DNA from: Oscillospiraceae bacterium | GTDB taxonomy: Bacteria > Bacillota > Clostridia > Oscillospirales > UBA644 | Length of the DNA: 27,669 bases | Direction: 5' to 3' | Assembly (NCBI GenBank): GCA_015067385.1 | Contig: SVMP01000006.1 | Coordinates: 1-27,669 of the forward strand | Shown here: positions 1 to 9,000 of the stretch, piece after piece | How positions within the stretch are numbered: the first letter of the stretch is position 1 | Layout of the letters: every line of letters starts with the position of its first letter | Made by a program: the position numbers and the translations under genes | The notes under the pieces: model-generated | Database searches by the model: none | What the model was told of the DNA's origin: nothing | What the model saw: only the letters and a program-made list of their open reading frames with translations

Positions 1-403
1 GAATGGTCGGGGTATATTCGGGTGTTTGAACGATATCGTTTGTCACGCTGGTGGGACGATCTGTCTGTGTTTTGTTTACGGGTGCGGAACTGTCCTTGCC
101 GACAACTGTTCCTATTGCGAAAGAAGTGGTGATAAGGCATATTGCCGTGAGGATCGCTGTCGCTGCTATCCAGAACTTGCCGCCCTTTTTCTTTTCTTTA
201 ACTTCCTGCGTGTAGACGGGTATATTTGAATAAAATGTCGGTTCTTCATATACACGGCGTACAGGTTCTTCGTAAATTCTTGTAACAGGCTCTTCGGGTG
301 CTTTTGCCTCGCTTGTACCGTGTTCTTTTTCTTCAACAACGGTTACTTCTTCGGTGACCTGTTCGGTTTCATTTATTTCGTTGTTAATTTTTTCGTTGTC
401 CAT
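1..403 (-). CDS. membrane-anchored protein, N-terminal part (runs off left edge)
   Basis: An open frame starts at ATG 403-401 and continues to the window edge without a stop (134 codons seen). A GGAG ribosome site lies about 10 bases upstream. The first ~75 residues are acidic and low in complexity, with a repeated EEPV/YEEP motif (EEPVTRIYEEPVRRVYEEP). A KEKKKGGK basic stretch follows, then one hydrophobic segment of about 22 residues (FWIAATAILTAICLITTSFA), then a Thr/Pro/Ser-rich linker (VGKDSSAPVNKTQTD). This gives a cytoplasmic tail, one membrane pass and an extracytoplasmic remainder outside the window. The plan resembles clostridial HtrA-type serine proteases and other anchored envelope proteins, but no catalytic domain is visible, so that identity is only a guess. 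It is the last minus-strand gene after the nitroreductase and probably has its own transcription start in the ~100-base gap. Confidence 0.8.
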   Translation of the reverse strand, partial: MDNEKINNEINETEQVTEEVTVVEEKEHGTSEAKAPEEPVTRIYEEPVRRVYEEPTFYSNIPVYTQEVKEKKKGGKFWIAATAILTAICLITTSFAIGTVVGKDSSAPVNKTQTDRPTSVTNDIVQTPEYTPTI

Positions 404-502
404 AATAAAAAAGCTCCGTTTTCAGATTTATGGTATCATTATAATTCATTATTTTGTTTTACGAGTGACGTGTCTGTGGCAGTTTTAAGTAAATACCGTT
501 AT

Positions 503-1021
503 TTAAAATGTATCGTAAAAAACCACTTCGTCCATCGGTCTGTATTTTGAATGCAGATCGAGCGGCTTTGCATCGGGGGCAGGGTAGCCCATTACGATGA
601 GCGCTGTCGGCTCGATGTTTTCGGGAATGTTGAAAGTTCCCCTCATAGCCGTCGGATCAAAATGCATTACCCAACAGCAGCCGACCCCAGCATTGTGCGC
701 CGCAAGGATCATATGCGTTGCAACGATCGCCGCATCGACAGGTGAAGACAACGCCGCATCATACGGTCTTTTCCAACCCTCGTCTTTGTTATGGCAGACA
801 AGCATCGCCGTGGGCGCATTAAAGTGGCACTTTGTACATTTTTTCAGCTTTTCGATCGATTCATCGTTGTTTAAAACGAGGATCCTCTGCGGCTGATAGT
901 TGCAGCCTGTCGGCGCTTTGTGTGCGGCGTTAAGAATTATATCTATAACATTCTGCGGAAGATGTTCAGGCAAAAATTTGCGAACGGAATATCTTTCGCA
1001 TATAAGCTTTTCAAATTCCAT
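503..1021 (-). CDS. nitroreductase-family FMN oxidoreductase
   Basis: 172 residues, within the usual range for small nitroreductase-fold flavoenzymes (NAD(P)H-dependent reduction of nitro compounds, quinones or similar; the real substrate cannot be told). Visible family marks: the N-terminal FMN phosphate-binding motif RYSVRKF (residues 10-16), the AAHKAPTGCNYQPQ segment that lines the flavin, a central SPVDAAIVATHMILAAHNAGVG helix region and the C-terminal IVMGYP strand before a Lys/Arg-rich tail. The start is ATG 1021; GAGGTGA sits 6 bases upstream, inside the end of the upstream acetyltransferase gene, which overlaps this gene by 11 bases. The two are therefore very likely co-transcribed and translationally coupled. 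Cytosolic; no signal peptide. Family assignment is secure, substrate unknown. Confidence 0.9.
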   Translation of the reverse strand: MEFEKLICERYSVRKFLPEHLPQNVIDIILNAAHKAPTGCNYQPQRILVLNNDESIEKLKKCTKCHFNAPTAMLVCHNKDEGWKRPYDAALSSPVDAAIVATHMILAAHNAGVGCCWVMHFDPTAMRGTFNIPENIEPTALIVMGYPAPDAKPLDLHSKYRPMDEVVFYDTF

Positions 1022-1571
1022 TTTTCACCTCAGGAAATATAGTATACAGATAAACGTCCGACAGCTTGGTCTTATCAACATTGAGCCGAACGTATTTTTC
1101 AAGCATTGCTTCTCTTTTCATTCCTATTTTTTCGAGAACTCTCACGGATGCTTCGTTTTCAACTGCGCAATGGCTTTGAATTCGTTCAAATCCCAGATTG
1201 TTAAAACCGTATTCGATAAGCCCTTTTGCCGCTTCCGTGGCATATCCGTTGTTTCTGAATCTTTTTACAATCCAGAAACCGAGGTCTGCTCTGGAATGCA
1301 GAGGGTATACGTCGTGAAAATTGATCATGCCGACCTGCTCTCCGTCCGTTATACGTTCGATCGTCCAATCGTAAAACTGTCCCATCGAATATCTCGCAAA
1401 GATCTCTTCGAGAAAATTCTGCGTATCCTGCAATGTTTTGTGGGGTTCCCAAAATTCATAAAGAGAGGTCTCGGGCTTTGACAGAGCGCTGTAAAAGACA
1501 ATATCCTCCGGCTTGACTTTTCTGAGGATCAGATTCTCTGTTTTTACCGTAGGAAAAGATTTTTTAAACAT
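1011..1571 (-). CDS. GNAT-family N-acetyltransferase (RimJ/RimL-like)
   Basis: 186 residues with the RimJ/RimL-type GNAT fold: the opening T-x-N-L-I-L-R-K-V-x-x-E-D motif (residues 11-23), a GMINFHDV strand, and the acetyl-CoA pyrophosphate loop RFRNNGYATEA (motif A, R/Q-x-x-G-x-A type), followed by ENEASVRVLEKIGMKREAM (motif B). Family members acetylate protein N-termini, small amines or antibiotics with acetyl-CoA; the acceptor here is unknown. The ATG at 1571 has GGAAG about 10 bases upstream. It is the first gene of a two-gene unit with the nitroreductase, whose ATG lies inside its last codons. It is divergent from the small unknown gene at 1658. Confidence 0.88.
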   Translation of the reverse strand: MFKKSFPTVKTENLILRKVKPEDIVFYSALSKPETSLYEFWEPHKTLQDTQNFLEEIFARYSMGQFYDWTIERITDGEQVGMINFHDVYPLHSRADLGFWIVKRFRNNGYATEAAKGLIEYGFNNLGFERIQSHCAVENEASVRVLEKIGMKREAMLEKYVRLNVDKTKLSDVYLYTIFPEVKNGI

Positions 1572-1657
1572 TTATATCGATCTTCCTTTTTTATGTGTCA
1601 AAAACGGTATTCCGTAAATACTATAAGTAATGAATTCTATTGAAAAGAGGTCCGACC

Positions 1658-2029
1658 GTGACCGACATCCGATCTCGCATTTGCGAGGCTTTGGGCGCTT
1701 TCTCTCCCGTTTTTAATGCTTATGAAGCATTTGTATCCGAAAAAATAAAATATGATCCTTCGGAGCTTTCCGTTCGCGGAAATAATGACAGACAGCTTTT
1801 TTCGAATGCCGAATCGGGCTTTAAAAACTATATCATAGAAAGAGAGCGAACGAAAAAAAGTATTATGTTAAATAAAACAACGGACGATCTTTTTCATATT
1901 TTAACGGCTATGCTCGGAACTGAAAAAATGCTTCTTTATTCTTTTCAAGCTGTTTTTCTGACAAATATGAAAATCGTTGAAAAAGAGGCGTATGACGTGT
2001 ATTGTAAAGCGTTTAACGGATATATCTGA
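1658..2029 (+). CDS. small uncharacterised helical protein
   Basis: I do not recognise this family. The best start is GTG 1658: AAGAGG ends at 1650, leaving a 7-base spacer. An in-frame TTG at 1640 lies before that ribosome site and is unlikely. This gives about 123 residues beginning MTDIRSRICEALGAF. The protein has no signal peptide or clear membrane span, is mixed in charge and predicted by eye to be mainly helical, with basic segments (IIERERTKKS) and an amphipathic stretch near the C-terminus (LFHILTAMLGTEKMLLYSFQAVFL). It is a lone plus-strand gene between two minus-strand units and ends 9 bases before the convergent ThyX-like gene. Support for its being real is the ribosome site, a length of over 120 codons and the absence of any overlapping better frame. 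It could be lineage-specific. Confidence 0.6.
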   Translation: MTDIRSRICEALGAFSPVFNAYEAFVSEKIKYDPSELSVRGNNDRQLFSNAESGFKNYIIERERTKKSIMLNKTTDDLFHILTAMLGTEKMLLYSFQAVFLTNMKIVEKEAYDVYCKAFNGYI

Positions 2030-2037
2030 TGCTCGGT

Positions 2038-2667
2038 TTATTCTTCCTGCATCTTTCCGATGATCATTTCTTTTGCGTACGGAAGCTCTTCTATCCATCT
2101 TGCAAGCTCACGCCATTCTTCAAGCTTGTGGTTCTTTCTTAATGCATACATTCCGATAAGATTTTCGTAGTTTAATGTACATGTTCTCATCTGATTGTAG
2201 CTTGAGGGGAGAAACTGGATAATATCGTACCAGTAAGTTTTATCTTTTGTTTCAAGGAACAAAAGACGGAGCTTTTCAAGATGTGCGATAACGCCGTCAA
2301 GCATCTCAAGCGTTTCGGGTGTCATATGATCGTGAGAAAAATCGTCTCTGGAAAAGGGCTTGGAGTGGATCTTGTGCATAGTGCTCGTGGAGTTTGCAAC
2401 GGTGCCTACCTTGTAGGTGTCGAATTCCTTCCACCAGTAAAGCGGCGCTGTTATATCAACGCTTACAAAGATCTGACGCATGTATTTTCTGTGAGTGCTT
2501 CCCGCAGATGCAAGACGGGACGCAAAATCAAGGTCGGCAGGTCCGAGAACAAACTTACCGTTTTCATCGTAGTAACTGTCGCTTTTTGCCCAACTGTTCA
2601 TGGGGTTTCTTGCGCCCCTTATGGCATTGTCAAAGTTCATAACAGATGTTCTTTCGAGCTTTATCAT
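2038..2667 (-). CDS. ThyX-like protein lacking the ThyX signature arginines
   Basis: 209 residues, third gene of the addB-addA operon: its ATG overlaps the addA stop as ATGA, and AGGAG sits 8 bases upstream within addA. By eye it lines up with FAD-dependent thymidylate synthase ThyX. Residues 71-98 (ITAPLYWWKEFDTYKVG, then NSTSTMH) match the ThyX block that normally reads APIFVARQWxRHR, then NExSxRY. The C-terminal LP...RTCTLNYENLIGMYALRKNHKLEEW (153-185) matches the ThyX LP...N-L-R-x-L...LRxxxxAQxEIR block. The fold marks (AP, N92, S95, LP, N166, LR) are kept, while the flavin- and dUMP-binding Arg/His residues are replaced (RQW to KEF, RHR to YKV, RY to MH). True ThyX activity is therefore doubtful. 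The N-terminus carries AIRGARNPMNSW, which looks family-specific. I recall similar unnamed proteins in clostridia and their phages. Function unknown. Confidence 0.8.
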   Translation of the reverse strand: MIKLERTSVMNFDNAIRGARNPMNSWAKSDSYYDENGKFVLGPADLDFASRLASAGSTHRKYMRQIFVSVDITAPLYWWKEFDTYKVGTVANSTSTMHKIHSKPFSRDDFSHDHMTPETLEMLDGVIAHLEKLRLLFLETKDKTYWYDIIQFLPSSYNQMRTCTLNYENLIGMYALRKNHKLEEWRELARWIEELPYAKEMIIGKMQEE

Positions 2668-5600
2668 TTTATTTCTCCTTTTATATACACTCTTATTTGT
2701 CTTGACAGATAAAAAGACCAGATATAAACCTCGTTTACCGGCTTGTTAAAACATTTTTCAGCCGCATAAACGTAGTATTCGAGCTGCTTTTCATATCTTC
2801 TTATAAGCTCGTCTTCGTCGGCGCGGTCGGTCTTGTAATCGAGAAGCAAAAGTCCGTCTTCCGTTTCGCACAAAAGGTCAATAGCGCCCTGAAGCAAAAT
2901 TTCTTCTTTTGTTTCTGTGTCTGAAGTAAACTCCGAGGACGGTATTCTCGCAACGAAATACTCCTCTTTTCGTACCTTCTTCGATGACGATATTTTTCTG
3001 TAAAGATCGCTGCTTTTGAATGCTTCGATCTTTCTTTTGCTTTTTATTACGGTCTCTGCCTGACGTTCGCTCAATATTTTTTTCGAAACGAGACGCAAAG
3101 CCTCTTTTTCTGTCGGTTCGTCTAAGTTCGCCACCGAAATAAAGGTATGTATCGCCGTTCCTGCTTCTGCTCCGGAAAGCTCTTCGCTGTCGAGCATAAA
3201 CCGAGGCCTTCTCATTTCGGTCTCTTCTTCCGGCTGTTCTTTTATAAATTGCTCGCTTCTTTCGTCCGCAAGCTTGTTTTTAACAAGCTCCGTAACACTC
3301 AGCTTTGCCGGAATTCGCTGCTTTTTTTCAACCGATATGCATCGTCTTTTCAGTTCTTGTTCGCTTATCGGTATATCCGTTTTTCTGTCTTCTGTTTCAA
3401 CGGAAAAAGCATCGGGCATCTCTTCGTCTGCCTGTACGAATATATCTTCTCTTTCTTTCGTTTCAACATCGGAAAATTCCGTTATCAGCGGTTCGCATTT
3501 CGGATGGCATGTCAGACAGTAAAGCAACAGATCTTCGGGGGATCTCGCATCGATTATCTGCGACTGATATACCTTGCCGTTTTCTCTGAATACCGATTTT
3601 TTCTGCAGCTTTACTTCATCGTATTTTTTGCTGCATGAAATTATTATCAGATTTTCTCTTGCTCTTGTAAATGCAACGTAAAGCAAACGCAGGTTTTCCG
3701 ACATCAGCTTTCTTCTCTTTTTTCTTGAAACAAGCTCGTACATGAATGTCGTTTGCTCGTACACCATCGCAGGATCTCTCATTTTAGTTGCAATACCTGC
3801 GGATATGTCGAGAATAAGCGGCTTTGACAGATCTTTCATGTTGAATTGCTGATTGATCTGAGGAAGAATTACGATCGGGAACTCCAGACCTTTTGATGCA
3901 TGGATCGTCATTATTTTAACGAAATTGCCTGACGGCGTGCTTTCGGGCGCTTTTATATTTCCCGATGCGGATGCGTTTTCCGTGAATTTAATAAATTCGT
4001 AAAGCGTTCCGCCTTTGTTCTCTCCGAATGAACGGCAAAATGCGTAAAAACTCATCAGACGTTCTTTTTTCAGATATCCGAGCGGCATACATGATACATA
4101 CGACGGGTATCCTGTCGTTTCGTATATCTGCCATAAAAGTCGGTGTACGGGAAAATTTCTCGCAAGGATCTGCATTTTTGTCAGCATATCGAGAAATTCC
4201 GCCGAATGTTCATTCTCTTCCGAAGATCTGACAAGGGAAGAGTAAAGCGGCGCTTTTTTGTCTTCAAGCTTTATCTTTGCTATCTCGTCAGCGGAAAATC
4301 CTCCGATCGGTGAAAACATCGCCGCAAAAAGCGAAAGGTCATCGTATGGGTTGTCTATCGCTTTCATAAATGCAAAAACGGTTGAAATTTCCGGAGAATC
4401 GAGAAACGTTCCGCCGCCCGTTCCGCAACACGGTACGCCCTCTTCGAAAAATATGCGTTCATAGACGGCAGCATTTGTCATCGTTCGCATAATTACCGCA
4501 AAATCTGAAAAGTCCGCAGGTCTTGCAGGATCGGAAACCTTTAAGCCGTCGTTTATTAACTGCTTTATTTTTCTTGCGGCAAATCTTGCCTGCGTTTCAA
4601 CGTTTTCCTCATCATCTTCGCCTTTCAGCAGATGTATCTCAACGTCTGCACCGTCTCTTTCGGGATATTTTGCACCGTAATAAAGAGCCTCGTTCTCGCC
4701 GTAATCCATGCCGCCTGCTCTTGAAGAAAAGAGATGTTCAAAAACAAAATTGCAGAAATCGAGGATCCCTTTGCGGCTTCTGAAATTTTTATTCAGATAT
4801 ATAACGGGAAAAAGCCCCTCTTTTGCAATAAAATTATCCGGGTTTGCCTGGCGGAACATGTATATGCTCTGCTTCACGTCGCCAACGGCAAAGCAGTTGT
4901 TTTTTGATATCGATGAAAAAAAGCATTCCTGCAAATCGTTAACGTCCTGATATTCGTCAATGAGTATCTCGTCAAACATCTCCGAAAGCTCTTTTGCATA
5001 TTCTGTCTTTTCGGCAATTCCGTTTTCGTCTCTTTTAACGGTAAGTCCAAGCGCAAAATGAGCTATCGCATCAAATGAATACGCATTTTTACGTTTCATT
5101 TCGGCGTTGACTCTTGAGATATATTCAAGGGTTATGTCAATAAGAGCAAATACTCCGCCTCTGACTTGTTCAAGGTCGCTCTTTAATATTTCGCTCGACA
5201 TTGTGAATATCGGCTTCTTGAGATAATCCTTAAGCTCCGCTCTGAATGTCTCGAATTTCAGCGTGGCACGTGTGTAAGGCTTACATTTCGGGCTCGTCGG
5301 AAACGAATATCCCGAAACAAGCTTGTGAACACTGTTCCAGTCTCCGTTTTCAAGAGCAGTCTTTATGCTTTTTAAAAACTCTGCTTCCGAAGAAACAATA
5401 TCCATGCCTTTGTCGGAGAAAGGACAGTCGTTTATTATATCTTCATATATTCCTATGTAGTCTTTAATGTCGGGCAGGATCTCTTCGCAGGCGTCCGAAA
5501 GCCATATGTTCGGATCCAGATATGCCGCTTTCTGTCCGTCTGCCCAATCCTCCGGAAACGGTAATGCCTGAAAAAATGTGTAAAGCAGGTTTATCTGCTC

Positions 5601-6098
5601 GGACAACGCTTCGTTTTCTCCCTCGCCGCCGAAAAGCCTTAAAAGTTCATCGAATCCGTTGGAAAAATCGGCATAACGTTCTTCCAGAAGATCGGTGAGG
5701 ACCTCTGTTTTTAAAAACAGATATTCCGCTTCGTCAAGCAGACGGAAATCGGGTGAGATTCCGAGCGTTTTAAAATTTTCTCTGACTATTTCGCAGAAAA
5801 AGCTGTCTATAGTGCATATTTTCGCCTTGTAAAGAAGAAGCTTCTGACGGCGTAAACTTTCGCTGTCTTTAAAATCGGCGGTCGGCAAAAGCTTTCCTAT
5901 TCGCTCTCTCATCTCACTTGCCGCAAGACGGGTGAAGGTGACAACAAGAAGCCTGTCGAGACTTCCCCCTGCCGCCGCATATTCAACAACTCTGTTTGTC
6001 AGCACCGCTGTTTTACCCGAACCTGCCGCCGCACTTACAAGAAGGCTGCCGTCACGTTGGTAGATCGCCTGCTGTTGTTCCTTTGTCCAATTATTCAT
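2664..6098 (-). CDS. addA: ATP-dependent helicase/nuclease subunit A (AddA)
   Basis: 1144 residues, close to the usual ~1200. AddA is the motor and one of the two nucleases of AddAB, which resects double-strand DNA ends up to Chi and prepares 3' tails for RecA. Visible in order: the Q-motif region NWTKEQQQAI (3-12); Walker A AAAGSGKT (23-30); LLVVTFTRLAASEMRERI (motif Ia); IDEYQDVND (Walker B, UvrD type); VGDVKQSIYMFR (motif III); NKNFRS (motif IV); MTIHASKGLEFP (motif V); and LLYVAFTRARENLII (motif VI). The C-terminal RecB-type nuclease has GAIDLL and LLLLDYKTDR (catalytic D1087 and K1089), then the QLEYY segment. The ATG at 6098 overlaps the addB stop (ATGA), and its own stop overlaps the next gene the same way, so the three genes are translationally coupled. 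Confidence 0.97.
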   Translation of the reverse strand: MNNWTKEQQQAIYQRDGSLLVSAAAGSGKTAVLTNRVVEYAAAGGSLDRLLVVTFTRLAASEMRERIGKLLPTADFKDSESLRRQKLLLYKAKICTIDSFFCEIVRENFKTLGISPDFRLLDEAEYLFLKTEVLTDLLEERYADFSNGFDELLRLFGGEGENEALSEQINLLYTFFQALPFPEDWADGQKAAYLDPNIWLSDACEEILPDIKDYIGIYEDIINDCPFSDKGMDIVSSEAEFLKSIKTALENGDWNSVHKLVSGYSFPTSPKCKPYTRATLKFETFRAELKDYLKKPIFTMSSEILKSDLEQVRGGVFALIDITLEYISRVNAEMKRKNAYSFDAIAHFALGLTVKRDENGIAEKTEYAKELSEMFDEILIDEYQDVNDLQECFFSSISKNNCFAVGDVKQSIYMFRQANPDNFIAKEGLFPVIYLNKNFRSRKGILDFCNFVFEHLFSSRAGGMDYGENEALYYGAKYPERDGADVEIHLLKGEDDEENVETQARFAARKIKQLINDGLKVSDPARPADFSDFAVIMRTMTNAAVYERIFFEEGVPCCGTGGGTFLDSPEISTVFAFMKAIDNPYDDLSLFAAMFSPIGGFSADEIAKIKLEDKKAPLYSSLVRSSEENEHSAEFLDMLTKMQILARNFPVHRLLWQIYETTGYPSYVSCMPLGYLKKERLMSFYAFCRSFGENKGGTLYEFIKFTENASASGNIKAPESTPSGNFVKIMTIHASKGLEFPIVILPQINQQFNMKDLSKPLILDISAGIATKMRDPAMVYEQTTFMYELVSRKKRRKLMSENLRLLYVAFTRARENLIIISCSKKYDEVKLQKKSVFRENGKVYQSQIIDARSPEDLLLYCLTCHPKCEPLITEFSDVETKEREDIFVQADEEMPDAFSVETEDRKTDIPISEQELKRRCISVEKKQRIPAKLSVTELVKNKLADERSEQFIKEQPEEETEMRRPRFMLDSEELSGAEAGTAIHTFISVANLDEPTEKEALRLVSKKILSERQAETVIKSKRKIEAFKSSDLYRKISSSKKVRKEEYFVARIPSSEFTSDTETKEEILLQGAIDLLCETEDGLLLLDYKTDRADEDELIRRYEKQLEYYVYAAEKCFNKPVNEVYIWSFYLSRQIRVYIKGEIK

Positions 6099-9000
6099 AT
6101 CTCTGTGCTTTCGGTTTCGATCTTGTCGAAAATATTGTCAAATCCTATGTGTTCCATGCCGCGTCCCCGACCGTCGTTCATGCAGAACTGATTGTAAACG
6201 CAGTAGTCGCAGCTGTCTTTTTTCTTTGTTTTTATCGGGTTTTTATTTGTATTCCCGGCTAAAAGCGTCTCTGCCATATTCGCAAGCAGCTTTTTTATAT
6301 GAACAAACAGCTTGCCGAATTCTTCTTCCGTCACAAGCGGCTTGTTTCTTGAACTGCTCTTTACCGGTATGTATTTCCCGCCGAGCCCGTCCTCCATGGC
6401 GTTCAGAACAGACGTGTTATCAAGAAAAATACCTGAACGCGGATGCTTTTTCCAAAGCTCGCTCTCCGCTTCTTCGTATCCGCCGTCTTTGCTGATCGCT
6501 ACTATTTTCGGATTTGCACCGACATACATACACCCTGCCGGAACAGTAGGTCCGTAAACAGCGGCTCCGTTTTCGTTCAACGCACAAAGATACATGAGCA
6601 TCTGAACGTCGAGACCGTGATAAACATATTGCAGATCAAACGTCTTGCTTCCGCTTTTATAGTCTATTATCCGCAGATATTTTCTGCCGTCTTTTTCGAA
6701 TATATCCGCTCTGTCCGCCGTGCCGACAAGCCTTATGCTTCCTCCGCCGTCAATGGGTATGATGACAGGCTTTATTTTCCCTTGATCGCTTATCTGTACC
6801 TCAAAATCAACGGGAACAAATTTCGATTGCTCAAGCTCATCTCGAAACATTATCAGAAGCCTTGCGCTTTTATGAACAAGACGTTTGAAATACGTCATAA
6901 ATCCTGCAGGCGGTTCTGCTCCCCCGAAGGTCGAATCAATATATTCATGTGCCAGCTTTTCGGTCGTTTTACGAATGCTTTCGTCGTCTCCAAGTCCGTC
7001 CTTTATTGCGTTTTGCAGAACGTAATGCATATAGTTGCCCGTTTCGAGTGCTCCCAATATCTGCTCACGCTTCTTTTTTAGCCCAAGACCGTATTCGCAA
7101 AAATAAGAGAATCCGCATTCGTAATATTTTGCAACACGTGTGGCGGAAAGCCTCATGTTTTTCCCGAATAGCTTTTCTGCAGTGTCAGGCTCAATACCCG
7201 TCAATTCTTTGTTGTTCAAAAAACGGCTGTATTCCGTCTCACTGAGAAATTTCTCAAGCGTTTTCGAACCCGATCTTGCATAAATATCAAATGCCGATGC
7301 CACGTTTTGTATTCTGTCGATGAGTGAATTCGGATCTTCATCTGATAAAGGGCTTTCATATTCGAGGGAAGGAAAAATCCTCATTATCTCCGTTATTGCC
7401 GATGATGGACGTGTTTGCCCCGAATTTGTGTTGCTGTATGATAAAAACAGCTTTTCGGTGGGTGATGTTATGGCTTTGTATGCAAGAAATTGCTCGTGAA
7501 GAAGCTTGTCTTCGTCTGTTTTTCCAAGCTCCATGTCGTATTTTTCCAACAGCATCCTGTCTTTGTCGTCAAACAGAGAAAAACCGCTGTCTGTCCTTGG
7601 AAAATTACCGTCGGAAAGTCCCAAGACAAATACTGCCCTCGGTCTGTTTAACGGAACGGATTCTATTCCGCCTGCCGTGACCTCGTTGATCGCTGTAGGG
7701 ATTATACCTATATCATGTTCCTCAACAACGGAAAAAAGAAGCTCTCTGAATTCATCGAGCGATACTTTATCGTCTCCCGCCGCCGCAACAAGCTCGTCTA
7801 TCGCATCTATTATCAAGTCGTATATCTGCTTTTGCTCTGCCAAAAGAGCGTCTTCACCGTATTTTGAATATGCGTCGCCGACCTTTTCAAGAGCACTCTG
7901 CAGGGATACCGATATAAAAAATTCGAATAACGCTTCCGATATTTTTTTAACAGTTCCGCCCTCTGCGTTTCTTTTGAATGCTTCCGCTTTTTCAACAACG
8001 TATTTTCTCACGTTGTTTATGCGTTCAAGAAGCTCGTCGCCTGCAGGATCTGTCGGAAGGGTAAACGGTGTTAAAAAACGGCTGTATGAAATTCTCCATT
8101 TATTTATGTAGCTTTCAAAAGCCGCAACATCATCTGTCTCAGGTTCGGTAAGTCCCGTTTTTAAAAAGGCAAGTACGTTTTCTCTTCTGTATCCGTCGCA
8201 TACGATCGAAAACAGCGCATCGATAAGCGCGGACAGAGGCTTGATCCTCAACGGTACTCGCTTGTGACAGAAAAGCGGAACGCCGTATTTCGCAAACGAA
8301 GGCTCAAGAACCGATGAATATGCGTCTGAATCACGCATTATCACCGTAAAATCATCATATCTGTAGCCGTTGTCTCTTACAAGCTCTGCTATCTTTGCGG
8401 CAACCCTGTCTGTTTCGTCGATTATGTCGGATGCTTTATATACGGAGATGTTTTCGGGCGCGCCTTCGAATACTCCGTCAAAATAAAGATTTTTTGCAAC
8501 AGCCGTAAGATCGTCCGGTCTGCCGCTTTGCTCGGAATCGAGCAGATGTACATTAAAATCTATACCTGTCTTTGTCGCTTTCCCTCTGAGAGCATTCGCT
8601 CCTTTCGAGATCACGGAAAACAGAGAATATTTCGGTTCGTTTAATGATGATGCGGGTAACGTAATGGTAATATTTGCCCCCGTCTTTGCAAGGGCAAGGA
8701 TAACCTCGGTTTCCGATGCGAGAAATCCCGAAAATTTATCGCAAATTATCTCTTCTCCGTTGAAAATATCAGTTTTCAGTATTTCTTTTGCAAGAACGGA
8801 CAGATAATCGTCGGGGTCAAACGTTCCGTCGGAAAGAAGCGCTTCGTATGCGGACGCAAAAAGAGATATGTCGTGAAGCTTGTCGTTACCCTCTATTGCG
8901 GCGGTCTTTTCAAGGTCTTCGGGCGTAATGCCGCTTATCTTCATTTCCGTTATCGCTCCGCTTATAAGCGAAATAAACGGAAGAGATCTGCTTTTTTCGG

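Noticed and set aside
438..466. TATAAT upstream of the left-edge membrane protein (minus strand)
   Set aside because: ATTATAAT is self-complementary and no acceptable -35 box lies 16-18 bases away, so it is not listed as a promoter.
490..505. TAAATA-CCGT-TATTTA hairpin at the end of the nitroreductase gene
   Set aside because: All-AT stem that includes the stop codon and lacks a proper U tract; too weak to call a terminator.
900..1481. 193-codon plus-strand open frame
   Set aside because: It lies opposite the GNAT and nitroreductase genes, has no ribosome site and its product is rich in Cys, Phe and His as expected for an antisense shadow.
1573..1601. TTGACA-like box upstream of the GNAT gene (minus strand)
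   Set aside because: The matching -10 would sit at the start codon itself, leaving no leader or ribosome site.
2038..2667. Calling the addA-linked gene a functional thyX
   Set aside because: The signature Arg/His residues that bind FAD and dUMP are replaced, so the gene symbol is withheld.
6443..7081. 212-codon plus-strand open frame
   Set aside because: Antisense to addB, covering its nuclease and Fe-S regions; no protein motif.
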